64,000 nucleotides of DNA, taken from NCBI GenBank assembly GCA_011800805.1, contig MPNW01000654.1, forward strand, positions 10,806 through 74,805, read 5' to 3'. The notes beneath the pieces were generated by a model that was not told where the DNA came from, searched no databases, and saw nothing but the letters and a program-made list of their open reading frames with translations. The translations under genes and the position numbers were made by a program. The first letter of the stretch is position 1. Each line of letters opens with the position of its first letter. This DNA comes from Hirudo medicinalis (taxonomy: Eukaryota; Annelida; Clitellata; Hirudinida; Hirudinidae). Below are positions 1 through 11,226 of this stretch, in pieces.

Positions 1-2
1 TG

Positions 3-143
3 TACAGGAAAGCAATAGGTACTCTGAAGAATAATTACTTCAGCACGAGAGTAGTTAATCTGTGGAACAAGCTTGATGAGGAGACAATATATTCACATTC
101 AGTGGAACTATTTAAAATAGGACTATCGAAATTTGGATATTGA
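3..143 (+). mobile_element. 3' end of a non-LTR retrotransposon reverse-transcriptase ORF
   Basis: The frame from base 3 runs 46 codons to TGA at 141-143. It contains FSTRVVNLWNKLDEE followed by a Phe-Lys-rich end. This is the characteristic C-terminus of CR1/L2/Rex-like retrotransposon polyproteins (family pattern FF..RVVN.WN.LP). The element begins outside the window and no poly-A or microsatellite tail is obvious after the stop. It is almost certainly a dead 5'-truncated copy. The exact clade is not assignable. Confidence 0.7.
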
Positions 144-1590
144 ATTAAGTAGGAGTGGTTTATCACACAAACATTAGTCTACTTAAAGCACTACAAATTA
201 ATGTTATGTCATGGTATATTAAATGGAAAAATATGAAAATTAACTTAATAATGACAATTTTTCCAAAGCTGAAAGTGAACGTGGAAATTAAAATAATATT
301 TTAGTTAAAATTATAAATTAAAAATAAATTTTGAAATCAACTCAATTTTTGTATTCAAACCATTAAAAGATGCAACTTTGGAAGATGATATATTATGCTT
401 GCAAAGTGTGATTGATTCTGTTTTCACGGTAATCTCGGTAATGTTGTCCAAGTCGTTAGAATCTGATCCACAAATAGAAGGTATAAAGTCTATCAAGAGA
501 AAATTTCGATCCATCATCAATGGAAAAGAAGTTCCAATAAGACGTGTGCTGACCTCACAGAAAAAGTGAGGCAAAAACCAGAGTTTGTAAAAGTTATTCC
601 ATTGATATTTACTTTAAATGGCTTTACTTCCAGGAGCATGATGGTTGCAAATTCAAACTTGGACTTTGCATGCCAAAGCCAATAATTAAATGGGTTGGAT
701 TCCTTCAACTATATGAGGGCTATGCTTATGCTTATGCTTCACCTCGGGCCACAATGATGTCTTCCATTTGAAGAGATCCATTTCCTGAAAAGCGCGAGGT
801 ATTATTTAATCAAATTAATCTTTAAGGTAGATTTTGACTTGTATTCTAATATTACAAAAACTTGGAATGTTGCAGCTCGCATACGATTCGATGGACACCA
901 CACTTACTGCCTTCATAGAAGACCTTATTTAGAACAGTACTTTATTGACTCAGACCTGATAGTGCAATAAAATTGATGCTAAAGTGCTACAATTTAATTT
1001 CAATAAAGATTGGCTTTGCTTTGTATTTTGGACTGGGTTTTCAAAGTCTGTTGAAAGAAATTGTCTAAAGCACTGTAGCCTGGGGAGTACCACGGAGATG
1101 GAATGCTGGATCCCTGAGCCGGGTGGGCGGCGGATTATTATCACAACACAAAGAATTACGCATTAAATAGTTACAAGGAATTTGCGTAAGCTTATTAACA
1201 GATAATACCACCCCTTTGCCAAATGAACAATTACTGAGTAGAACTAATGGCAAATAGCCGAATTGAAACAACTCTTAGAAAAGTTTTCAAGTTCAAAATA
1301 CGGCGTCCCCGCACCCAAAACCATCTACGACCGTACTTTTATGTACTCTCCTAAAATTGCTCCCTCGCAACCAGTGGCGATCTGCGAGAAATCTTTATCG
1401 GTTATTACTATATTATATCTCCTTGTTAGTCTTATGAATTTTTTCCTACACATCTATCCGTGATTGGCAATAGGATGGGGCTGTCAGATATTGGCTCGAC
1501 AGTGGTCTCCAAGCAGACTAACTTGTTATTGGCTCTATATGGAAGGTGCTTTGTATTAGAAAATGCTAACGCAATTAACTTTATTCAACT
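144..1590. other. Intergenic, no gene recognised
   Basis: AT-rich sequence with only short overlapping open frames on both strands, none resembling a known protein and none joined by convincing splice sites. It lies between two non-LTR remnants and is probably decayed repeat sequence. Confidence 0.5.
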
Positions 1591-2687
1591 ATGAACAGCG
1601 TGCTCATAAAAATAACAAATTGGTGTGCATCTAATATTTTATCTCTTAATGTCAAGAAAACTGTTTACATGTTATTTCATAAACCAAAGAAAATAATAAT
1701 ACATCTCGACAACCACCACATTCGTATTGGCGACTCCTTTCTATCTCGAGTTGACAATTGTAAATTTCTTGGAATCATCATTGACCAACACCTTACTTTC
1801 AAACCACATATTCAATACCTCATTAGCAAGATTTCAAAAAACATCGGAATTATTTCCCATATCCGTCACTTTATCACCTTGTCGATAGTTGTAACGTTAT
1901 ACTATTCCTTCATATTTCCATATTTAAATTATTGTAATCTGGTTTAGGCTTGCAATTATCCATCCTACCTGCTTCCCTTACTTAAACTCCAAAAAAGATA
2001 TATTCGTATTGCTTTGCACATAACCTACAATTCTCACACTGATCATTTTTTCAAAAAACTCAAGATTCTTAAAGTACTTCAAAATAACCACCACCATACT
2101 GGCATATTTATGTACAGGACCATCACATGCTTCCCTACTTATATAATGAACTTTTTGTAACTCACTCACCAGTACATTCTTATGTACAACGATCCATCCC
2201 AAAATACAAATCATCCTTTGCCAGATCCAACACAACTACTTCATTCCATCACATGCTCGGGCCCTAAAATAAATTCAAAAATCCCAGCCATAATATTTTC
2301 TCAACCGAACCTATCTTCTTTTAAACGCATGCTCAAACTTTATTATTAATTCGCCATCATTTCTCTGACATCTCATTCACTCTCCGTCCACAAATAATAG
2401 ACCCATAGTCACAATTCAATGGTTTTTTAAATATGGTATGGGTTGTCCAGAGAGCGGGATACTAATCCCTTAGGATCAACCNCATCATTTCTCTGACATC
2501 TCATTCACTCTCCGTCCACAAATAATAGACCCATAGTCACAATTCAATGGTTTTTTAAATATGGTATGGGTTGTCCAGAGAGCGGGATACTAATCCCTTA
2601 GGATCAACCTTGAGTGGGCATAATTTTGTTTTCTATATTTATGTTGTTTATTTCTGCTCAATAAAGAAAAAAAAAACAAAAAAAACC
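1591..2687 (+). mobile_element. Decayed non-LTR retrotransposon (end of RT ORF plus 3' tail)
   Basis: Frame 1591-1947 encodes the stretch after the RT palm: LSLNVKKTVYMLFHKP, then FLGIIIDQHLTF and YYSFIFPYLNYCNLV, typical of CR1/L2/jockey-like elements. A TAG then interrupts where Trp is expected (LNYCNLV-stop-ACNYPSYLLPLLKLQK), the same frame continues to about 2160, and a frameshift leads to a last stretch ending FKRMLKLYY near 2348. The 3' part ends with an AATAAA and an A-rich tail near 2660-2687. At least one nonsense codon and one frameshift show it is dead. The tail contains the 127-bp assembly duplication described separately. Confidence 0.75.
2355..2609. repeat. 127-bp exact direct duplication around a single N (assembly artefact)
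   Basis: Bases 2355-2481 and 2483-2609 are identical 127-bp copies separated by the single N at 2482. The sequence is the 3' tail of the retrotransposon copy. The pattern suggests two contig ends overlapping by one k-mer and joined with an N instead of being merged, so the second copy is unlikely to exist in the genome. Confidence 0.85.
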
Positions 2688-3593
2688 GCTAACGATCGCG
2701 ATTAATTATTAATAATTAACGATAACGATTCAGAGTTTGATTAGAATGGCATATATTCAATTAATTAATTATGTGATTATCTTATAAATGGTCAATATTA
2801 AAAAATTCACTGCATAAAAACTATAGGAGTGCCCATTTTGAATTTTGGAATATGTGTTCTTACTTACATTTACGTCAACATCTCAGTGCAGAAAGGATGT
2901 GTTACAGACACATCGAACACTCAATTATGATCAACGTTATTTTGACTGTACAAAAAAAATAGCAGATTAACGCAGATTAATCTGCAGCCTTAATAAAAGT
3001 AATCTGGACCATCCAAGTTCAATTTGGGTCATCTTGTCGGGAAAGGTTGAGAGAGGGTTTTTCCCTTCTCCGGAACCCGGAAAATGTTGAAATGACGTCC
3101 CTGTCGAAAATTCAGAGATTGCTGAAACGTGTTTAGCGTCACTGGATTCTGTCATGAATAGCGCAGATAAAAGATTTGAGCATTTTAAAGATTTTAAAAT
3201 TTTCGAAGTTTTGTTGTTTAGATCCTTTACGTTTGCTTTAGGAAATGAGGATAATTTGAAAATTGTTGAACATGTGGCAGTCACCATTCTCAGATGTAAT
3301 TGAAAGTGGAACTGATATTGTGCATGAATTTCTATCACTTTGTTAGGTTCTACATCTCTCCGATCGGGTATCTACCCTGTTTAGCCGATATTGATCGAAA
3401 ACCAACACAAATATCGAGATAAAAATATATTTAGAGCAAAGAAACAACAGCAAGCAAATCGCAACTCAAGCACAACAACCGAAACTCGACGCATACCACA
3501 CAATCTCTATGTCAACTATCGTCTGCCTCCTTCGCTCGCTCACTCAACACCAAGAATACCACTCTCTCTTGAAATGGTTTCAGGTCTTTTGAA
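2688..3593. other. Intergenic with one copy of a dispersed 42-bp repeat
   Basis: No gene recognised. Bases 2719-2760 carry a sequence (core CAGAGTTTGATTAGA) that recurs near 39.05 kb and 57.2 kb. A 123-codon open frame on the minus strand (2967-3338) resembles no family I know and has no supporting splice context. Confidence 0.5.
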
Positions 3594-5215
3594 TTCAAAT
3601 TTATTCAAAGTTACAGTTTTATAAAAATGCAAGACGACCTAATCTACCAAAATTATCAACTATTGTCTCTAATGGTACAGTTATCGGCATATCTTTAAGA
3701 GCGCCTTGATCTTTTACGATAACTTTTGACGGAATTTTTACAAACCCAAATTTCGATATTTTATTTGATAGAGAAAGTTTATCAAATTCGGAAATTTTTG
3801 TTTGATCTGATGATACATTCCACAAATATGCGTTTTTCGAATTCGTCATATCTTTAAGTTTCCTGTAATGTAAGACAATAATAAGGGTTCCAAACCTTGT
3901 TATTAATTCAAATAAAGTGTCATTATAATGTCCTCTGTCCCTTCTTTTCTATTATATCAATACATCTTGACTTCGTTGATGCCACCAATTGTTCCAGGTA
4001 TTCTTTTCGCAAGATTTTCCAGGCCTCAATTGTCTCCTCTTTCGACTCATTAACAATTAAATATTGTTTTCCATTGCAGTATACCTGTCTTGTCAGAGTC
4101 CCCAAAACTATCTATATACCTATCTGTAGGATATTGGGTTTAAGTCCGCAGCCCACTCCATGACACTCCGAAAGAAAAAATGCTATCGTCTCCTTTGAGA
4201 TGTATCTTGATGGAAATCAAAGTCATTTTCATGAATCTTAGCAAAGGTGAGAATACTGAAGATAGTCTTGATATAGTCTTTGGAAGCCTGTTTTCCTCTC
4301 AGAAAAGCTAATTCTGTCTGACCTCATGCTAAAAATCCCCTCCATACCATCACGGATTTTCATCACATCCGAATTTTCTACTGCAATAAACCTCTTACTG
4401 CATCTCTAACTCATGCCAGTAATAGTGGCAACCCATCAGGATCGTGGATGTGAAACTTTGTTTTATCTAGAATAATTACTGCCTTCCGTAAAGTCCCCAT
4501 AATCAACCATATGTTTTGACATTCCAGCTGTCTATGCTCTTTTTTTGAGGTATGGGAGTTTTTAACGGCATTGATATTAGTTGTGCAAATACGTGAAACC
4601 TATCTTAAAGATATGACCAACAGATTGGCACATCAATTTTCATTTCCTGTTAGAACGTGTAATAAATTCGTTTTTAACTTTATTAAATGATTTCGTAATG
4701 ATATTTAGATTATATATCAAAATATGAGGTTATAAAATTCATATTTAAGAAAGTTACGCGAAAAATGCTTTTAAAGATATGACGACCACTGCATTTCAAT
4801 ATCTTGATGTATGTACATAATAAGGGATAGTCCATTCAGTCCATTTAATCTGTCAGCTAGCATCGCAGACAGAAGATAAGCTTATAAACTTTCGAGAGTC
4901 GAAAAATGTTCATTGACAGCTGTTGTGGATGGTCATATAGCTGAAATGAATAGAATCATTCATTTTACTATAAATCATTGTCTTCCAAATATATATAATC
5001 TACAAAATTTGAGATTGCTCGCCCAACATCTTTAACTTCAAGCCATTTTATCCACCATTACCTATTTAATGATAACGATTTTTGAGAAGTTACAAGACTA
5101 CAACAATGGATCAACAAAAATTCTAGTAGCTTTATCACAACTACTATTTTCGTCCAAAATAGTAAATTATTGAAATAAAATAAATTTTTTAAATTAAATA
5201 GATTTTAAAAATCAC
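3594..5215 (-). mobile_element. Diverged, end-truncated hAT transposon copy
   Basis: Two blocks, about 3594-3672 and 4791-5215, match in order and orientation the element at 25118-26302. The first matches its left interior near 25287-25366. The second matches its coding and right parts near 25370-26280, including the stretch encoding the C-terminal dimerisation region. The minus frame of the second block is broken by many changes. The 1.1 kb between the blocks has no counterpart in the other copy, so it is either extra element sequence lost there or an insertion here. No terminal inverted repeats remain. Confidence 0.6.
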
Positions 5216-5428
5216 GGGGGGGAGAGGACAAGCATTAATGTTGCATCTGTGTTGCATTACATACGAATAATAAATTTCCCAAAATAGTTAAATTATAAAA
5301 ATATTTTAGAGACTTTGTAACTAGCTAAAATATATTTTAAAATGATATACTTTGATAAGTATTATATTTCTTTGGTTTTGCTTTTTCAACAGTTGCGACG
5401 TCGTTTAATTTCGTTGCTATTCTAATTT

Positions 5429-8400
5429 ATGAAAATGATCACCGTCGAAGAATTATATAACCATTTCAACATTTTGAACAATGCCAAGGATAATGCTTCA
5501 CAGGTTAGCTACTGCTATTTCGAAAAGCTTTCCTCCGATGCTAATGGCCATGTTCTAGAATGTGGTGACTTGCCTGCAAATCACTTTCGCCTTAAAGCCT
5601 CATTTTGAACTTCGAGTTATTTTTTATGTTTTGTTTTTATTTTAATGCCATTTACGTGTTCTTTTTCTAGTTTGTTTTACTCACATTAGTTCACATGAAA
5701 ATTTTGATTCTGAAGCAAAAAAAAATTAAACTTAAGGTCGGATAAATGGTGAACAAATTACTAAATATCAATTTACCGGGACACTGCAAAATTGCATTCA
5801 CAACATGTTTATTGTTGCATAAAGGGTTGAACACTGAATATTTTGGCAAGAACACAATTTTAATTGATCTAGCATGAAGACTCCTATATACACATTCTTT
5901 CTGGTCTGAAGAGTGGTTCTCACGAGAAGAGACTGGCATCACAGTTTGCTGCCAGGTTTTTTAAATTCTTCCCAAACCATGCCGAGCGAGGAATCGAGTC
6001 AGTGTTTGACTTGTGTGAGGATGCTGATCCTTCTGTTAGTGCCAATCATTGTTATAATATTCATTTATTAATAATAACAATTATATGATCAAGTGTTGCT
6101 TATTTTGGCTAATAAATTACAATTAGGTGAGAAAGCAGGCCATAAAAGATCTGCCAGTGATTTGCAAGGCATGCCCAAATTACTGTCAAAAGGTTTCCAA
6201 TGTCTTGACTCAGCTGCTCCATGGATCGGACACCCTTGAAATGAGCCTTGCTCAAATGTCTCTCATGTCCATGCTCCGAGTCAATGCCAAGACCACTCTA
6301 GCTGGCATCTTCGGGCAAATACTTGAAGGAGAAGAGACTGTTCGCACTAAAGCCATCAGCTTTCTCACCAGCAAGATGAAAGTATTGATTTCTGAGGATC
6401 TTCTGTCTAAGGATGGTGGCGAGGAGTACTTTATTTCCCAGTGCAGGAAGGTTTGTTATTGTTGCATTAAAGAGTTGAGATCCATCTCAGTTGATGGCCA
6501 GATGCTAATATTTTGTGTAAAAGCAAAAACATCACATTTAAATTCTCCCATGAATCGAATCCAGTTAAGCTATCTTGAAAACACTTGATTGGTTTTTTGG
6601 TAATTGGTGATTGGTAATTTTCATTACTTGATATTAGATTTAAATTATTTACAGTTGGTATTAAATATTTCATACAGGTCCTCACTGATGTCACTGGCAG
6701 TGAATTTACAAGTTTCATGAAGATTCTCTCCATGTTTCCATCAATGTCTTCACTCCAGGGGAGGCTCCAACTGCTTGAAATCATTTCTGATCAGGCTGAA
6801 CTGTCGAAGCCATTTGATGTGAGGACTTGTCGATCGTAATAATGTTGTAAACTCGTAAATAATGATCTATGCCTCTCAAATGGCTACTGATCGTCGATGA
6901 AGGCATAGCTTTACATTATAATAAGATTAACATTTATTCTTTCGAATCATTTGTCTTCAGGCGACTGATCTTGACGGCATTGCATGTTTAGTGCAGTGTA
7001 TAAAGCAGGCTGTTCAGCTGTTCTCTGTAAGTTATTATGACATTAATGATGTTTATTTGAGCTGTGTAATAATAGTGACGATGGTGATGTTTTGTTCCAG
7101 AAAAATGTCCACTCGCATCACTACGTTGAGTTCATCTGCCTGAAAGTTCTTCCTTGTCTGAATGACATTCCCATACCTGATGTTGGACTCGAACTCGTGC
7201 GACTCCTCGCCGAAATGGTGACTTTCTGTGGTCCTTTGAAATCCACTGAAACTTGTGTTCAAAACGTCTTCAATGAGTTGCTGGTGGGTTCAAATGCTAT
7301 ATTTTCATGGACTTTAAGTAAATGAATGAATTGTTCATTAATATGATTGTTAGTGCTTGATTATTTATATTTTATTAAATGCTTGACATCCTAACTAGTA
7401 TATTTACAGTTGTTGCTCACAAATCCAAAGTACATGTATGTGGAGATATTATTATGTTTGTTTTTATTGACGTCTCATGCACGAAAGTCAAAGTGCTGCA
7501 TTGAACTAAGTAATTAAATCATTGTTCACTCTGTCAGAGTTTTATGCCCCTCCCACAACCAGAGGGTGCTGAAGCAGATTTGGTGGCCTCATTTCCAAAG
7601 CTCCAGTTCACGTATGTTGAGTGCCTCATGCATGTCTTCCACCAATTGGCAAGGAATGTTCCACTTTTCCTCGTTGCTCCTGAAAATGCTGACAGGCTCA
7701 AAGATTTCAGATCCAGGTATGTCCTCCACTTGTAATGTAAAGAATCAGAAGGATGTTATAAAATATCGACATGAATTTTGATTGCCTGTTACATCGATGC
7801 TGGTGTATTCGAGGTTGCAATATTTTGGACTCGGAGTTCAGGTTTATATGAAGACTCTCAGATCCACCCCTGGAGCGTCAAATGCTGAAAATATTGCAGA
7901 GGAGGTCAGTCATTTTGAGTGGTTGGAGATTCAGTGATGGATTTTTTGGACACTATGTGATGTTGTGTTTGCAATCTTTTGTTGCTGACGTCCTTTTATC
8001 TCATTTACAACTACCTAACAATTCATTATTTCTTTTCAAATTCTTACAAAATGTTATATAAACTAAGCATTTGACGGTCTGCGAGATGTTACAAGTTAAT
8101 TTTATCCTTGTAATCCTGTGAATTCACACGACGTCCCTGTAACTCATTTGAGAATGTTTACTTTAACGACTCGCACCATACTCATTGAGAATGCATCAGA
8201 CATGTAATACAAAAGTATTGCATTGTTGACAACAGGTAAAAACATTGGCACTGAAAACAACTGGAAACATCAACACCCTCATTAAGGACCTCTTCCACAA
8301 CCCACCTTCGTACAAGGCTTCCATCACACTCTCATTCAAAAAGCCAACAGAAGCTTCTGCCACCGGGTAAAAAATTGTTGTCCTTATCACGTTACGAGCC

Positions 8401-8910
8401 ACACTAATAATATTTTATTAGAGGATTTGAAAGGGTATATTATATTTATTGGCCAGCAGCTATTTCATTACATAAAATTCAATGCTTGCAGGCACAAGAG
8501 AACTTCCACAGATGCTGGAACAGAGGAACAAGGAAAGAAGGCCAAAGTCGAACAGGCCTTGTATGTTCCACCAGGTAGGAAAAGTGTCCAGAAAACTGGG
8601 AGCTATGTGTCACATGCAGGTCTGTGTATTTGATTTTTGTGCATTATCAAGGCTGATCTTTTGTTTACCTTATGTAAAAATACATCATATTCTTATATCC
8701 TACTATGCACCCTCTTTTTCTGCAAGCTGGGCATCGAACATGACACAATGAGCCAACCTGCACGCACTTTCACACCAACACAAGTTGTAGCTTAAAAGTC
8801 AATAGCATACTACATGTGATCCATGACAAAATATAACTAAGCAACACTGACTCCAACTTGCAGGTCGAGGACGCAATGGAAACAGGAATGGAAATTTCCA
8901 GAGATATTAG
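5429..8910 (+). CDS. API5: API5, apoptosis inhibitor 5 (AAC-11) homologue
   Basis: Nuclear helical-repeat (HEAT/ARM-like) protein that suppresses apoptosis after growth-factor loss. Eleven exons keep phase: 5429-5503, 5873-6034, 6127-6450, 6678-6818, 6961-7026, 7101-7283, 7538-7716, 7814-7904, 8236-8366, 8492-8619 and 8864-8910, giving 508 residues (human about 510-524). Recognisable stretches are TVEELYNHFNIL at the start, EKRLASQFAARFFKFFPNH, VRKQAIKDLP, FSKNVHSHHYVEF, FMPLPQPEG, PKLQFTYVECL and HNPPSYKASITLSF. The C-terminus has a basic GKKAKV patch, likely nuclear localisation, and ends in Gly/Arg/Asn-rich GRGRNGNRNG as in vertebrates. Two ATGs lie at the start (5429 and 5435). ATTAAA at 8962-8967 is a possible poly-A signal. 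All introns are GT-AG. The gene is convergent with CHFR, with 320 bp between stop codons. Confidence 0.95.
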
Positions 8911-9230
8911 ATTCCTTGTCTGTCTGACTCTAGCTAATAGTTAATGGACAAGTCTCATGTGATTAAAATGTTGTTTCTGTTTAAGTAATTAAATGTTTTT
9001 ATTTTGGCTCTTGAATTTGTGCATCTTTGTGCCAGGTCTATTAAGCATGTTCGAATTACTTGACTTGGGAAATGTTTTACAATGTCTCCATTTCAAAAAA
9101 GATGGTACTGTTTCAGCATGTTGTTGAGATGACCCTGTTTTCATCGAACAAATTTTCCGTGAAAAATAACTACGAGGAATGTAGCATGTAATGGAATTTT
9201 ATTTTAAAAAGTTTGAGAGCTGATAGTCAT

Positions 9231-11184
9231 CTAGAATCTTGTTTGCATGCACATGTGGTTGTATTTCCTGGAACAAAATATCGAGAATAATTGTCATCTA
9301 ATTTGTGTGTGCATTACAACAAGAAAGTTGAGCAAACTCACTCCGCATGGGATGCTTTATTCTTTTGAGTTCTGCAATTTCTTCCCCAGTAGCAATCAGG
9401 CCCTATATTTGCAAGACCTGAAATGAGAATCATGACATAAGATTCTAAAACTTAACATGGAGTTTCATTTCCAATTGCCTGTGAGTTTATCAAGTGAGAG
9501 GTTCATTCTGTAGTTGTAGGCTAGTTCCTTCAAGTTTTTGGTGGCGCACGGCCTGCAGAGGGGTTTGTTGCTGAGGATTGAATCTTTGTCTGATAAAATC
9601 ACAAATGGATATTGTTATTTGACTTGAATGGCACAAAATTATTCTGTAAAGAATTACATAAACATCAAATGAATTATTTTTCAGTCCCTGACTAACCAGA
9701 ACAATTCAGGATCCCGAGGTAACACTGGTTGACCGCGTCTTTAAAAAATTGTTCGGCACTGGTGCTGTGGTTCTTAAGATAACTCTAAAAATTAAAAATC
9801 AATTTCAATTTTGTTGAAAAATTCTGTGCACACAATAAGTACCTTGAGAATGTTTGACTCAAACGCATTGTCGAGAAGTATCGTGTCCATCATGCTTTCT
9901 GGGAATGTTATGTCTGGAAGCCACGGAAATATATTTCTAAAGAACTTTGCAATGCAATAAATTCATAATGAATTACTGCAGTTGAAATAAATGCATGCTT
10001 AATTACTTTTGTTGTTTTATTTGCTTAAGTTAATATTGATAACTAGCAGGTGGGTTTAAAGCAAATCTAGTTACTAAAATTTCGAAATAATAAGACATGA
10101 CATTGAAGCTAAAAACCTTTAAAAAGACCAAGACATCCGAAACAGCTCGGCTTCCTGCATCCCCAATACATGTGACAATATGCATTCGTGCAGATGCCAC
10201 CTGGGTGATGTATTTCTTTATTTCAAAAATGATTTGAACAAAGAAAATCATATGATAGTTAGAAGTTGCTTTATGACCAATAATAAAGAGTTGAAATCAA
10301 AGCACTGAATATTCATTACATGTTTAAAAATGAACGAATCTAAGCTACCGATCAATTATCTGATGATGTTTCGTTGATTCATTCATTGCATTATTTAGGT
10401 CATTATATTTAATTTATATCATCGCACATAAATCAGCACATATTTCGTAGACAAAGTAGCTAATGAGCTAATGTAATTTATTGATGAAACAATAGAAAAC
10501 AGTGAATTTAATGAGACATTCTCACATTTCTGTGGAGGAAACATATTAGTTTGAACTTGAAATGGCATCGGTTCAAAACAGCACATGCAGAGGATGTGAT
10601 CTTGATTCTGAGAACAAACAAAGTCCACTTGTCTACTGGTCCCTGCAAAATACAAACTTTTAAAAAACTGTTTTGAATTTACATGATCTTAAACTTGCAT
10701 TGCTGCAAGTGCACTCGTGAAGGAGCACTATGTAAATGGTTGACAAAATCCACCTCTGATTTATCCACATTTATAATGCTACAAAACAAACTCCAAATGA
10801 AGAAAATAAATTTCATTAAAATGATTGCCATATAAAACCATCACTGTTCAATCCATTAAATCTGACATTTATAACCAATACCCAAAAATAAATTTCAAAT
10901 GAAATTTTGAGCAAATAAGAAATGGCTTCGTATTTCAATCGCTAAATTCAACAAAATTCACCTGGCTGGTTTGAAGAGCCCGGCCGTGGTCCGCATTGCC
11001 GACAGACAGAAGTCCTTGAAAGAAAAAAATGACGGGGCATCTCCAGGATAATTGCGATTGATAAATATCAGTTAAGAATAAATTGTAAACGTTCCTCACC
11101 CTCTTCTAATCTTTCTGCAACCTTCATCACCACTATCATCTCTTCTCTTCCTCTTTGACATGTAAGTCCTCACTCCTCCGTCGT

Positions 11185-11226
<42 letters not shown>

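Noticed and set aside
2967..3338. 123-codon minus-strand open frame
   Set aside because: No recognisable family motif, uneven composition and location among dead transposons. Probably chance or decayed repeat.
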